This document shows, one piece after another, positions 20,501 to 32,500 of a stretch of DNA of 64,000 bases (its first letter is position 1; every line of letters begins with the position of its first letter). The notes under the pieces were generated by a model, which was not told where the DNA came from, made no database searches, and saw only the letters and a program-made list of their open reading frames with translations. Location: NCBI RefSeq assembly GCF_026914185.1, contig NC_070564.1:1550001-1614000 (forward strand), written 5' to 3'. Source of the stretch: Puccinia triticina. Lineage: Eukaryota > Basidiomycota > Pucciniomycetes > Pucciniales > Pucciniaceae. Position numbers and translations under genes: made by a program.

Positions 20501-22498
20501 TGACATGCACTCGCATACATATACATACAAACACACACACATAAACACACTAACAAAAAATACTAACAAAAACACACTAACAAAAAATACTAACAAAAAA
20601 CACACTAACAAAAAATACTAACAAAAACACACTAACAAAAACACTAACAAAAATACTAACAAAAAACACTAAACAAAAAACACTAAACAAAACACCCTAA
20701 CAACAGTTGCTAGAACTCTTCGATAGCGAAGACCCTCGAGAGCGCGACTTCCTCAAGACCACCTTGCACCGCATCTACGGCAAGTTCCTCAACCTGCGCG
20801 CCTTCATCCGCCGCTCGATCAACAACGTCTTCTATGCGTTCATCTACGAGACCGAGCGCCACAACGGGATCGCCGAGCTGCTCGAGATCCTCGGCTCGAT
20901 CATCAACGGCTTCGCCCTCCCGCTCAAGGAGGAGCACAAGACCTTCCTCATGCGCGTCCTCATCCCCCTCCACAAGGTCAAGGGCCTCGCCCTCTACCAC
21001 CCCCAGCTGGCCTACTGCGTCGTCCAGTTCCTCGAGAAAGACCCCGCGCTGACCGAGGACGTCGTCCTCGGCCTGCTGCGCTACTGGCCCAAGGTCAACT
21101 CGCCCAAGGAAGTCATGTACCTCAACGAGGTCGAGGAAGTCTTGGGTACCTCTCTTCATCTTCTTACCCCCTTATGATCTACAGTATTAACTGTCCGGCT
21201 TCATGCAGATGTCATCGATCCGAACGAGTTCGTCAAGGTGGCCGTGCCCCTCTTCAAGCAACTATCGAGATGTGTCAACAGCCAACACTTCCAAGTACGA
21301 CTCTCTCTCTCTCTCTCTTTCTCTGTGTATGTGTGGATGTGGCTCTCATCCTGTTAACTTAGGTCGCCGAACGGGCACTGTATTACTGGAATAACGAGTA
21401 CATCGTCAACTTGATCTCCGACAACGTCCACCTCATCCTGCCGCTTGTATTCGACGCTCTGTATACTAACTCGAAGATGCACTGGAGTCGGTCAGTACTT
21501 CTTTTCGCACACAACCAAACGGCTCGTTGATGTGTTTGTTTTTGTCTGTGGTTGCAGCCAAATCCATCAGTTGGTCTTCAACGCTCTCAAGCTGTTCATG
21601 AACATGAACCCGGCCTTGTTCGAGCAATGCACTGACCAATATCGGGAGACGCGCCAGCGGTGAGTGTCCCCGCCAGAACCCGAGGAGATGAGTGAGAGGA
21701 GCTGAAGGGATTCCGTATTCAGGGAGCAAGAACGGATGATCGAGAAGGAGAAGGCGTGGAACCGGGTGCGCGACACGGCGATTGCGAACAAGGGCAACGT
21801 GGGCCAAGTGCCGGCGTCGGTGCTCGCGCCGATCCCCCCGGCGGAGCGGATGATCGACATGAGCCTGTTCGACGACGACCTGATCCACGGCCTGCAGGGC
21901 GACTTCCCCGGGCCGCTCCCCCAACAGCACCAACAACAGCAACAGGACGGCGGGGTCGGGTTCCCGTCCTATGGGGAGGCCGACCAACAACAGCAACAGC
22001 AACATAGGCCGGAGGACTTCGCGGCGCTCCAGCACCAGCAACACCAGCTCCACCAGCAGCAGCAACTCCACCACCAACAACAACAGCACCAGCAGCTCCT
22101 CCTCCAACAGCAACAACAGCACCAGCAGCAGAACTTCCGCCCCCACGGCTTCCAGCATCCCGCCAAGCCCGGCGAGGACGAGGCCCAGGATATGAAGCCG
22201 TTCCCCGAGACTGCCCGCCAACAGGTCGCCGGGGCCGCCCCTGCCGCCGGCCCGGCCGCCGCCGGAAGCGCCGCCGCCCAACACATGCGGTCCGTCCTCC
22301 CCTCCCCTCTCTGTTTTATGTCTCCATGCTCACGCCTTTGTGTTTCTCGGGGTGTGGTGGCCGAGTAGCAGGAAGTCCGTCATCCCCATCGACTCCTCCG
22401 TCCTCAAGGAACTCGCCGTCCACAAGAGCCTCGACGACACCGTGCCCCCCGCCGCCCCCAACGCCGCCCCGCCCGGCAGCAGCTCGTCCACCTGTTGA
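19268..22498 (+). CDS. RTS1: PP2A regulatory subunit B56 (B', RTS1-type)
   Basis: Ten exons: 19268-19294, 19359-19598, 19662-19959, 20044-20444, 20707-21145, 21209-21294, 21363-21490, 21558-21659, 21723-22289, 22369-22498; 805 residues. Intron 3 has a GC donor (GCAAGT, 19960). The core from [10 protein letters not shown] to [10 protein letters not shown] (about residues 170-530) is a near-complete B56 HEAT-like solenoid, with [55 protein letters not shown] and [13 protein letters not shown]56 binds the PP2A A/C core and LxxIxE substrates. The N-terminus is Asn/Gln/Pro-rich and the C-terminus carries poly-Gln. It is a single, apparently intact gene with strong C/G-ending codon use. Confidence 0.95.
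20461..20706 (+). repeat. Branch-point-like minisatellite in B56 intron 4
   Basis: The 262-nt intron 20445-20706, by far the longest in the gene, holds an (AC)n tract (about 20469-20500) and then a tandem CACTAAC/TACTAAC plus poly-A unit up to the CAACAG acceptor. CTAAC occurs ten times and TACTAAC four times; this is the spliceosomal branch-site consensus of many fungi. Confidence 0.9.
21901..22135 (+). repeat. CAG/CAA poly-glutamine tract in B56 exon 9
   Basis: Runs of CAA and CAG, with CAC (His) and CTC (Leu) codons between, encode a Gln/His-rich stretch in the C-terminal tail after the HEAT core. It stays in frame and is likely disordered and length-polymorphic. Confidence 0.9.
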
Positions 22499-22655
22499 TC
22501 CCCCTCTCATGCTTCCTATTTATCGTCTTCTGCCCGCTTCTCGGCCCCGCTTCGGCCGCGCCTCGGCGCCTCGCTCCCGACGCCCCGGCCTCCTTTCTCT
22601 CTGTCTCTTCCTCTCTGATGTCGCTGTTGTTCCCTTTCGTCCAGCCCCTCTCCCC

Positions 22656-22661
22656 AATAAA
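22656..22661 (+). terminator. Polyadenylation signal of B56
   Basis: An AATAAA lies 158 bp after the B56 stop codon and is followed by an AT-rich (TATA)n stretch, a plausible 3'-end processing region. Confidence 0.5.
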
Positions 22662-22699
22662 CGATATATATTATATGTATACATATATATATGCATGCG

Positions 22700-23071
22700 C
22701 TTTGTCTGATCTGATTCGAATGGCTATCCGCTCTTCCCTCGCCCGTCGTCCACCGCGCGCCGGCCCCGTCCGGGGCTGTGGACGGCCACCTCCACACGCC
22801 GCGTCACGTACAGAGACGCTATGCCGCCCTGGCGCTCCGCAGCATCCCCGCCCCGCAGCCGCCTCGGATTCGCTCCTGACGGCATGGGCTCCTCTTGAGC
22901 CAATGGGGAAGGACGCAGGTTCTGGGGCGTGGCTCTGGGAGTCGTGGTAACAAAACACGGGGGAAAATTGCACTCTTGTGCATGTTGGAGCTGAGAACTG
23001 AGGTCGAGGCTGACAGCAAGGACAGAGGGGCCTGAGGAACAACACGCTCAGAGATCCTCTGAGTGAGACAA
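22700..23071. other. End of the GC-rich island, no gene seen
   Basis: GC-rich sequence downstream of B56 fades out by about 22900. No coding sequence was recognised. Confidence 0.5.
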
Positions 23072-23225
23072 CAAAAGGGGCCAAGGGCGCCCTTTAGGAG
23101 GGCGCAAAGCTGCTAGCTTGCGTGGCGGAAAAGCGCACACGCTACAAGAGGTTGTATCCTGTAGAGAGCTCAGGGAAATGCGCGCAGAAGCAGATGGCTT
23201 TGTTTCTATCTAAGCTTAGGGACTG
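23072..23225 (+). repeat. Dispersed repeat A, copy 2
   Basis: It is the same length as 132-285 and in the same orientation (GCTGCTAGCTTGCGTGG, CGCACACGCTACAAGAG, ATGCGCGCAGAAGCAGATG). A small hairpin (GGGCGCCCTTTAGGAGGGCGC) lies near its start. Confidence 0.85.
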
Positions 23226-24843
23226 TAAAGCTCTCACAACAATGGGGCTGGTTTGCGGGACAGAAGGTGGATGCATCTGGAGGGAATGAGCGGGTGACAG
23301 GGAGAGAAAATGAGCGACAGGGAAGGGACGGATGAGGGCAGAGAGACTGGGACACTGGAGTTTCAGCAGTGTGTCCTGTTTGACTGCCGCCAATGATACA
23401 AGCCAGCTCTGCCACGCTCATGAAACGCACACCCTTGGGCTCCTCCATTCTTTGCCCACTCAGCCCACCCCTCTCCGCCCTTGCCGCCCTTGTCCGGCGC
23501 CCGTCACCACCACTGTTGGATCTCGGCCGCCATGGCCATGATCCTGGCTGCTCCAGGCCCCTCTCCCATGGCTGGGCAGTTGCGGAGATGTGGCCTTTTG
23601 GGCTGCGCAACAGGCGCAGAGGCCTGTGCGCATCCTTGGAGCCGGACCGGCGGCTCTTGGATGCTGTCTAGATGTCCATGGCGCTGGGAGCTGGTGCCGG
23701 TGGAGTTGGGCCAATGCTCCTGCTGAGGGGAACTTGGGTGACATGAAGACTAAGTGAGAGATGACAAGATGTCAAGGACATAGTCCAGGAGCATTGAGTT
23801 AATGTATAATAATCATCCAGTGAAGTGAAAGAGAAAACAACTGAGACAGGGACTGGACTACATAAGATGGTACATGATATGGGCCAGCTTGTGGGTGTAT
23901 GGAGTAGAAGCATACAACTCTATGAGAATATGATACACTATCTTAACAGCTCCCACACCCACACCGGTGATCCCCAGATGAATCCTGCTTGCAAAGCTGA
24001 AGATTTACACCGCGGTGGAGTAGCTGGGGTGTGACAGGACAACTGCGAGTCAGATGTACTTCTTCAAGCCCTGCTGGTCCAGCACAACAAGATTCAGAAC
24101 CTCTCGTCCAATGTGAGGGGACAGGTCATAGATCTTGTATGGTGGTCCTCTGCCGCTTATCCGGGCCGTTCCACGCCCGCAGGGCGCTTGCTGCTGGGGT
24201 CTTCTCTCCTCCCGATCAGCGTGCACGGCTGCAACCAGACTCTGGGACCCGGCAAATGTTGGCAGAGGGGGTCTGTCTGCGCCAGCAATCCTGGCACCAT
24301 GGGCTTGGCCCAGGTGCGGGCAGCTCCGGCCAGGTACAAGAGACGATGACCTGGATTGGCGGGCAGCAAAAAGGGCCGGGCTGCAGCGCCACAGCACGGC
24401 TCTGCCTTTTCTCCGCGCGTCCTGTCAAAGCTTTCAGGAGCTCCGCTCTTCAGTGCTCTTGTTGTTACGGCCAGGGCTGCCGCAGCGTGAGTGGGGGCCG
24501 GTGGACCTTCAGGTTGGAGGCAGAGGACTCATTGGGTATCCAGCGCCTTTGCCATGTCCGCCAGGTTCTTTCGGAGTACGGAAGCTTTGGCTGTGTTCAT
24601 AGCCGGTGGGCCAGAGATGTGGAGTGAGGATATTCAAGTATTTGGGGTTGGTTCTGGTTGTTCAGTGGGGTTTTGAAGCTTGGAGGTGTTTGGGTTCAGT
24701 GAAATGGGCCCTGGGGTCTGTGGGCAGTTGGAGGACAAGGGAGGAGAGCCGGAGACAAGGGGGTTTGGAGTAGGGATAGACAAGGTTTTGCAGGCCAAGT
24801 TGGGATTTTCAAGGGTTTATGACAGCTCTGTTTATGAAGCTTA
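23226..24843. other. Probable repeat debris, no supported gene
   Basis: Moderately GC-rich sequence with overlapping open frames on both strands (longest 198 codons at 24031-24627). None shows a known domain, and codon use differs between overlapping frames. A TTGGCGGCAGTC near 23391 (minus strand) resembles the junction at 27200 but is not enough to call an LTR. Confidence 0.4.
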
Positions 24844-26240
24844 GGGCAAAAAACCCGTCAAAATAAGGGTTTTGGGCCCTAGCACTATAACTGTGCTGAT
24901 GTAAACACTGGTAATTTAAATTACCAAGCTTGTTACGTGGCAAATATAGCCACTACAAGGGTTTTAACACTCTGTAACAGAGGAGGAATTAATTATGTAA
25001 TTAATAATATGTAATTATTAATTACAGGGAATTAATTTGGCGTAAAGGTAGGTGGTAAGCGCTTAAACTGATTGGCTGCTTGACAGAGGCGGTGGTCTTA
25101 CTGCAACTACTTATAAGGATAAAGCTTTAAATATGCTAATAAGGTATTTTTGATGATTTAAACACTGCAAAAAAAACTGTGTCAACTGTGAGCAGTTGAC
25201 ATGCGGCAACTCTGAGGAAGCTTGTGGTGTTACACCAGTCTTACTCAAGGTTTAACTCAACCCAAGCTTCAATGCACAGTCACTGTGCACCTTGCACAGT
25301 GACTGTGCCAACAAAGGCACTTCTGCATTCATGTGGAGTTACAATGGCAGCTTGGATTGAGTATCCTGCATGTCAACTGCAAGCAGTTGACCAAGTTATT
25401 TTTGCAGTGAAAGGGTTTAATCCAGTGGATTTTACGTGCTGGGGATGGTTTATAAGGAAAAGGGGCTACAAATGTAGCAGAGGAGAATGTTCACGGCAAA
25501 CTTACAGTTTATGGGTGGTGAATGGTCTGGGGGATCTTTTCCTGAGGACCAAATAGGCCTCTGTTTATAGAGGGGACTTCAGTAGGTGTAAACACTGAGT
25601 CCTTTTCTCCCTATGGGAGTATCCAGGAGTGTAGCCGTGAAAAGGGCTTGGCTGTGGGTAATTTAATTGTATTGTAATAGACTAATTTCCCTGACTCTGT
25701 CACATGACATGTTTATAACCAATTGTCATGTGAAAGAGCTTCAGTAGAAGTCTACATAATACTTTCACGGGGTATTTTTACACGAGTAATATTACTCTTT
25801 AATGTACAACAGTTTAATTTTATGTACACTGTTTATTTTACTAAATTTATGTATGTAATACTATTTTTGGGCGCTTTCTGGGGCCAATTCTTATTTATAC
25901 AATTATTGTGTTTTGAATAATTCTTGGACATTTGGGTAATCCCCCCCTCCATCACAAAAACACCAACTTCACTTGATGTATGCCAAAAATGGGGTTCACT
26001 CACAGATTCTACTGGTATCCAGCTACCAGTGCCTCCCAGACCCCAAAAGTGTAGCTTTTAAACTTTCCGGTGCAGAAATAATTTTGTTAAAGTGTCCAAG
26101 CTTTTTTCAAAACACAATAGTACATGAAGGAATAGGAATAAGGGGGTACTTTAAGTGGGTGACCCCCCTTAATTTATGATGAGGAATCTGATTCTGCAAT
26201 AATAATTTAATAATTATTATTATTTACTAAGTTATTGCAG
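24844..26240. repeat. Hairpin-dense AT-rich tract
   Basis: At least twelve short, mostly perfect inverted repeats occur in 1.4 kb. Examples: AAAACCC/GGGTTTT (24850-24873), an 18-bp palindrome (24909-24926), GTCAACTG/CAGTTGAC twice (25181-25200, 25372-25391), a 15-bp arm pair (25274-25308), GCTACA/TGTAGC (25465-25478), CCTCT/AGAGG, CTCCC/GGGAG, CACATGACA/TGTCATGTG (25701-25732), GAGTAATATTACTC (25784-25797), ACTGGTA/TACCAGT (26011-26030) and CTGCAATAA/TTATTGCAG (26194-26240). The stems differ in sequence. TAAACACTG recurs three times between them. No coding function seen. Confidence 0.75.
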
Positions 26241-26855
26241 TCTTTTGGATACTTGATGTATCTCTAAGGCTGACAGTTTGCTTTCTGGTGTTCTTATGGT
26301 TAATTCTCCTGAGCTCCATGATATAGATCCTGGAATATGCTAAGGTCTAGTCTTTGGAGAGGAAGAGAGGATCTGCGGTGGGGTGATCAATTCCGGCATA
26401 CAAGTCAAATTTTCCACAGAGCAATCAGTGCGGAGTGCGGATGGTGCAGAGCACAGACAACGCGGAACGGCGCGCACGTCTGAAGGCGGCGGCGCGCGGA
26501 GCTTGACGGCGGAACTGGACTCAGACTGAGCAGGCCAGCGCGGACTGGCTAGCGGAGGTGGTGATTGGGGGAAGCCGTGGCAGCCAAAGCGGGCTACGTC
26601 AGCAGGCGTAGCTGGGGCAGAGGCAGCGTGTGGGATCCTGATATCATAGGCTAGACAGGGGCATGGAAGCTAGGGAGAGGAGTTGACGGTGGTTGAAGGC
26701 GAGCGGCGGCAACAACAGGAGTTAGTGTGAGAGCGGAGCTTTGGGGATGACATGCATGTGTATAGAGCTTGGCGGATGACAAGTGTGCGTGTGTGAACGG
26801 AGTTGGCGTATGGCGTGCATGGGAGGCAGGAAGAGGATAGCTTTTAGTTCTCTTC
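26241..26855. other. Possible LTR U3-like region
   Basis: This G-rich stretch contains many GCGGA and GCGGCG motifs and no long open frame. It precedes the TATA-like box at 26862 and could be the U3 of the LTR-like unit that follows. I could not find its 5' terminus. Confidence 0.35.
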
Positions 26856-26861
26856 CTTTTT

Positions 26862-27199
26862 CTCTATAAAACCAAGGTGGGGGAGGAAGGATTCTGCATC
26901 ATCTCCCAGCAGACTCTCTTTTGCAGATTGTTGTGCTTCTTTTACTTTGCTTATGTGCTTGCTTTACAGCTGTTTTCTTGCGCTTTTGCAGAATTATATT
27001 CTTTATGCGTCAGAGCTTTATTTTACAGTTTACGTTTGCAGAGCTTTATTATTTTACATGCTTGCTTTACAGCTGTTCTCTTGCCCTTTTGCAGAGTTAT
27101 ATTCTTTATGCTTCAGAGCTGTATTTTACGGTTTACGTTTGTGGAGCTTTATTATTTTGTGTACTTTACTTTATTTACCACACTCAGAGCCCTACAACA
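26862..27199 (+). mobile_element. LTR-like R/U5 end with 103-bp tandem duplication
   Basis: A TATA-like CTCTATAAAACC (about 26862) is followed by a pyrimidine-rich stretch in which a 103-bp unit occurs twice (26956-27058 and 27059-27160, starting TGCTTGCTTTACAGCTGTT). The stretch ends in CTACAACA and is followed by TTGGCGGAGCTGCGG, which looks like an LTR end plus a primer-binding site. The class is probably gypsy. A 5' end and a partner LTR were not found. Confidence 0.45.
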
Positions 27200-27309
27200 T
27201 TGGCGGAGCTGCGGAGCAGAGTTTCTCCAGATCACCCAACTTTACCCGGGAACCATCGGGAGCGGCGGGGTCCTGCCATTTCTACGCAGTGACCACTTTT
27301 ATTCATCAC

Positions 27310-27968
27310 AGCGGTCTGAAGGATGAGGAGACATTCTAGATCTCCAGCCTCTCAAACCTTGAGAGTGCTGTCTGTGACATGTACAGTCACTGGACAGATA
27401 CATTGGTGCACCCAAAAGCTCATTCCAGAAGGCCAAACCACAAAAATCCATGAGGATTCAAGAATGAGTGTGAAAATGACTTCAGAAGAATGAACATAAC
27501 AAAATAAAAATTATTTGGAACATCACAAAATTTACAAAATTCCATGCATTTAACATTAAATGACAATTCTGGAAAATCTTCAATACTATCTCAAAAGAAA
27601 TAATGAATAATCAGAATCAAGAGATTGAAATGTGAAGTGGATAATAATACATGAAAAAAATGAAGTCCAAAATTCATTCTGTAATTTTGTGGGCAGTGAA
27701 AACACATCAAACACTGGTTTTTTGTTGCCTGCAGTGCAGTTTGATGTGTTTTCACTGCCCAAAAAATTTCAGAATGGATTTTAATGTTTGTAAATTATTT
27801 GATGTTCCAAATACTTGTTATTCTGTTTCAGACACTTGTTCTGAAATCCTCATGACTTCAACTTTGTGGGTTGGCCTTCTGGAATGAGCTTGGTGTACCA
27901 ATGTATCTGTCCAGTGCCTGTACGTGTAAGCTATGTACATATGAGAGCCCACACTACAGCTCACGACA
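27310..27968 (-). mobile_element. Gypsy LTR 5' fragment, reverse orientation, interrupted
   Basis: The reverse complement of 27919-27968 followed by 27310-27384 matches the gypsy LTR start at 7979-8100 (TGTTATGAGC-like TGTCGTGAGC, ATTACACGTACATGTCACAG, ACTCTCAAGGTTTGAGAG). The two parts are separated by a 534-bp foldback insertion. It is probably a solo or truncated LTR. Confidence 0.7.
27385..27918. mobile_element. Foldback element inserted in an LTR
   Basis: The two halves are inverted copies of each other: CACTGGACAGATACATTGG near 27389 and its inverse near 27900, CTCATTCCAGAAGGCCAA, TATTTGGAACATCA, and an inner pair built on GGGCAGTGAAAACACATCAA (27689 and 27750), with a centre of about 25 bp. 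TGTAC flanks both ends (27380-27384, 27919-27923). Removing the insert restores continuity with the LTR at 8040. It has no ORF, and the arms are about 230 bp with gaps. Confidence 0.85.
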
Positions 27969-29116
27969 TGTTGGTGAAAATCTCAATTTCATACAAAATC
28001 TAAATCTAAATCTAAATCCAAAGAAAACCACAGCCCATTCAAGATAATCAAACAGCAAACCTCTTGAATATTTTTGTTTTTTTACTCTTCTCAATCTCTA
28101 ATTCTGGGCTCCCACCTTCCCCCAATGTATCCCTTTTTTCCTTTTTTTTTCCTTGCCTATCCCTTGGGCCTCCAACCTCCCCCCACATTTCCATCAATTT
28201 TTATGTTTTCTTTGCCCCCCCCCCCCCCTGGCTTCAAGAAATCCCAAATTTTCTCTGCTTTTCCAGCGAAGCAGCTACCCTCCCTCAAAAAGCAGTAAAA
28301 TCTTGCTTTGCGGCCCTATTTTGCAGGCAAATACCAAAAAAGTAGAAACCTGCTTTTTGGCCGCTACTAGTAGGTGCTGAAAATACAGCAAGAAAACATC
28401 CCCATTCACTGAGAAAGGGTTCAAATTGGTTGCAAACCCCCCGCAGTGACCTGGGGCAACCAATATAAGACTGGTCTGGGAGACCAATCTGATATCAGTG
28501 GTGTGCTCCATTCCAAACCATAAGTACTATTTTATTATCTTCTCTTTACATATATTCATAATCACACTGCCTATTACCCCATAACCCTTCACAAATACTT
28601 CATTATGATTGCATATTCAGATTCTATGCCTCATTTCACCTATAGTCACCTATACATAGTACCCCTTTATCTTCATAGTTATAGAGGATATAAGAGTTAC
28701 AGAAACCCTACAGTCTTCATTATTTACAACACTCATTTCATTAGTAACTTACTTAAATCATTATAGTACATTCCTCTTACAGATATTTTCTCACATATTA
28801 AACCCTTTACATACATTGCTCATTATGTACTATGCCTATTGTACACATTACATCATTGGATCTGTGCTTATCTCTTTCAGTTGTGCTCATCATTACAAGT
28901 TGTTACTATGTTCACATCCCCATCCCCATTTGTACAATATCTTCTTCCCATAGCCAGAACCCTTCCCCATTTGTACAGTCTTTCTTCCCATAGCCAGAAT
29001 TCCTCTTGGCTGTGCATCTTTCATCTTAACATAAGAACTGTCCTTCCCCCCACTTGTAGATTCCCCAGTCAGAATTAGGCAGAATTTATGCAGAGAAAAT
29101 TAAACAGAAATTATAG
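27969..29116. other. AT-rich repeat debris, no gene seen
   Basis: Pyrimidine-rich and AT-rich sequence with a C13 run near 28217. Short frames only. A duplicated CCCCATTTGTACA.TCTTCTTCCCATAGCC segment lies near 28925 and 28967. Confidence 0.5.
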
Positions 29117-29121
29117 TAGAA

Positions 29122-29524
29122 CCAAGGGTGTAACAGCTGCGCTACGCGCTTTTTTCTGTATCTCCAAAAATAGATGGCAAGATGTCAGAAGTAAACATAT
29201 TATTTTGGATATTCAGAATTCTCCTGCACCCAGGAATCAAAAGTGCATCTTTGTATTCTTCGCACTGGGATTATTTGGCTTTAAATCCATGAAGCAGGTG
29301 AGTTTGAAAGCTCAAAACAGCTGCGCTGAAAATAGCGCCCGAATGACACTGCTTCATAGTTTCAAAGGACTACCACTTCAATAAAGAAAATCAAAAAAAG
29401 CGTTTTTGATTCATGGATGTGGGAGGATCCAGAATATCCAAAAATATTTCTGTAATTATGACATCTTGCCATCTGTTTTTGGAGATACAGAAAAAAGCAC
29501 GTAGCGCAGCTGTTACACCCTTGG
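29122..29524. mobile_element. 403-bp MITE with long TIRs and TAGAA duplication
   Basis: The inverted repeats are about 125 bp with few differences, starting CCAAGGGTGTAACAGCTGCG and continuing through TTTTTTCTGTATCTCCAAAAA and AGATGGCAAGATGTCA. TAGAA lies at both ends (29117-29121 and 29525-29529). No transposase is encoded. A 5-bp duplication with TIRs this long does not settle the superfamily. The pre-insertion sequence is the same AT-rich block that the hAT element entered at 29589. Confidence 0.88.
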
Positions 29525-29588
29525 TAGAACTTCCTCATCACCCATTGCTTATTGAAATCATTGCCCATTTCCCCTCTGAACTCACCAT

Positions 29589-32500
29589 TAGAGCTGGCAC
29601 TTCGCACCCGGGTACCTGTGGCGGGTGCGGGTACCAGCCTGAATTTTCCCTCAAACTGGACACTTGCACCCGCACCCGCACCCGCACAGGCAGGTACCCG
29701 CGGGTGTGAGGCACTTTTATTGATTTTTCTCTGCAAAAATCCTGCTTGGATGCATTTCATATATAAATAGGAAAAAAATCTAGTTCCTTTTACCCTTTTT
29801 GTTGGTGCTGTTCCGCTTTATCTTCCACTTCTGTAGAATTCCACTTGGAATTTTTCCGTTCTTTGAGTAAAAAGCAACTGTCATCCCTTGACTGACAGAT
29901 GAAGCGCTGAGACTGTGTCTCTTGGATGACACATAGTCCCTCCCAAAGTTGAAAGATTGCTTGACGTCAACGGTTGTTGCTGTTGCAGAAAAATTTGGTT
30001 AGGGTTCATAAAAAACTAAAAAAATAAGATTGAAAGAAAACCCACCCGGAAAACTTAGCATTTCAAGTGCCATCTGGAGCAGACCGCCGTGGTAATTACC
30101 TGCCCGCCCTTGTTGAGTCCACCACTTGAGAGGGTTGACTGGCTGGCCATCATCATCCAAAGCCAATCCTCCTGCAAGCCATGCATTGAGCGGATCATTT
30201 GTGCTACCTCCCGAACAAGCTTGAGAAGCGCTGCTGAGTCGAGCAAGCACACAAATCTGTGCCTAGCTGGCAGAGTTTCAGCCTCAACAAAGGTAGACAG
30301 AAAAAGAAAAGAGTTCACAATTCCAGTTACCTTTGGACGCAAAGTTGTCTGTTTTGTTATGGTTGGCTGAGAATTGGGCTTGTAGTGGTTCTCCCACATC
30401 TCACGGGTTAGTCTGATGGATTCTTCAATCCATTCAGTTTTCCACTTTGCTAGTTTGAAATATTTGTCTTTTGAAAAATTTCAGACGACTAAGAGAGGTT
30501 TATTTCTTTGTTAGACTCTGTATAGTATGTAACATGATTTGTTTGCCAAGAGACTTGATTTTGACAGTTTAGGATTTACCTAAGAGAAGGTGTACAGCCA
30601 CTCTCTTAATGAGAATAAAAAATGATAGAAGAAAGATGTGGAGCGCAACGGTGCCAATAGTTGACCTGCGTCAATCTGAGTACCGTAACAGCTCATCACT
30701 CTTCATCTCCATCTTTCTAGTTGCTTGTTTTAAGTCTCCTGGTATCTTACTCTTTTCAAGTCTTTGGTCCTTGTGGCCCACTGGATTGTATTTGGTGAAA
30801 CGGCTGAGTAACAACGAGACGTTGTCTAATCACAGTTGTGAATTTTATCAGCCTATAGTTTCTTTCTGCCGCTTTTGTGGCTACGACATTCACCGTTTGT
30901 TTCCACTTCTCTTTGAGATGGAGCGGTTTGGTCGGTCTTGCTCTCCTTGACTTTGTCTAGGGGAGTTTTGGGGATGATGCATTAGCTTTTCATCTTTAGC
31001 GTTCAGAGCTTGAATTATCAGTTACTCACCTTTGGTGTGAAATGATAATCTAGCTCTTAGTTGCTTGGAGCCTGGACTGTCCGCTGGCCTGAGTTTATTG
31101 CTCGCAAGTGTCGGACCTGCATTCATCAATATTGATGTGTCAGTTTCACGACACCATGCGGCTGGTTTTGGACTGCAGAAATGGTTTGCTTTGCTTACCA
31201 TATTCCGCAGCTGATTTAGCTTTGGGCCGCTCTCTCAATTTATGAGCGCTAAGCCTTTCGCCTTGGAGTGAATTCTCACATCTTTAAATGAAGGATGTAG
31301 CACTACGGAAAAGGAATAAGCATCTATTTAAATTAATTGATATGAATTTATGAAGGAAGCTCACCCATAGCAACTCAATATAATGGTGAGCAGTCTGTTA
31401 GAGTGTAGTATTTATTTGTTAGTTGAAGCCCAGCGCGGCATGCGTTTCTCAAGGCGGGGGGGTAGACATCTCGTCAATCAGAAATGGCAGTCAACAAATG
31501 ACTGGTGATCTGATCAATGAAGACAACCACCTGGGCTACTTGAGCACCTCCGCGAGTTGATACTTGGAGGGTTATGTCGTGAAAAGGTTGTAGTATGTTG
31601 ATCATGTGGCCAGCTAGGTTGAGATCAGCCTAGTTGATGTGATATGATTGACGGGTTCCATGGCGCTTATCTTTCTGCCATTCAAGACTGAAAAGAGATT
31701 GCTAACCACTGGTTTGATTTCTGGAAGGGGGTAAATATTGACTCACATTTCTTTTGAACATCGTTGGATGCTCAAAAGTTGTACCAGTGTGGAATTCCAT
31801 CTTGTCCTGACATCACGCTTGATTGAATGCGGCCTAGAACAATCATTCTCCTGACAGACCTCAACAAAAAGAGTCTTTGGAGTCGGCGACTTCTTGAGCT
31901 TGCAAGCAATGGCCCTGAACTAATTGCTTAGATTGTCAGCAATTGTTTGATTATTCAAGAGTGGGGGATGATGGCTTACCTTGGCCAATGTCTCTTTGCA
32001 GGATTTGGTAGTATATATATCATCATCCTCTTCATTGCTCAGATTGTTGATATGACGGTATATAGGATGTTTATGTCACGTGAAACTGCCTTGCGTGTGG
32101 GCAGATTTTTCAAGACTGTCGGGTGCAGAATGCCGCGATGCGCCTGTTCACCAAGAGCTGAAAAAGGGTGAGCTGCTTTGGCGCACCAGATTTCACATAG
32201 CTGGGCCACCTTTTTACATTATAATTTCAGTAGACTGAATTGAAAAATTAAGCAAATCACACTTACCTCAGGTGGATCAATATTGCCGGTTCCGGATACC
32301 CCCAGCGCGGCAAGATTCTTAGTTTGGTTGACCTGTTGTTGTTTCTTGAGGCAATTTGCAACGTGCTTTGAGAGATTTGTTGGAGAAGTGTCATACGTAG
32401 GGCGGTGAATCCTGGTGCCACAGCTTGAAGCTTAAAAACAAGAAATGATTGTTAGTCAATCAAAAAAAAAGGAAAAAAGTGACAGGAAAATGACTCACGT

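Noticed and set aside
24031..24627. 198-codon plus-strand frame and overlapping minus-strand frames
   Set aside because: No domain, no splice-supported extension, and competing frames of similar length; probably repeat debris.
26877..27339. Three overlapping frames of 123-149 codons
   Set aside because: They come from the 103-bp tandem duplication in an LTR-like region and are Phe/Tyr/Leu-rich without a domain.
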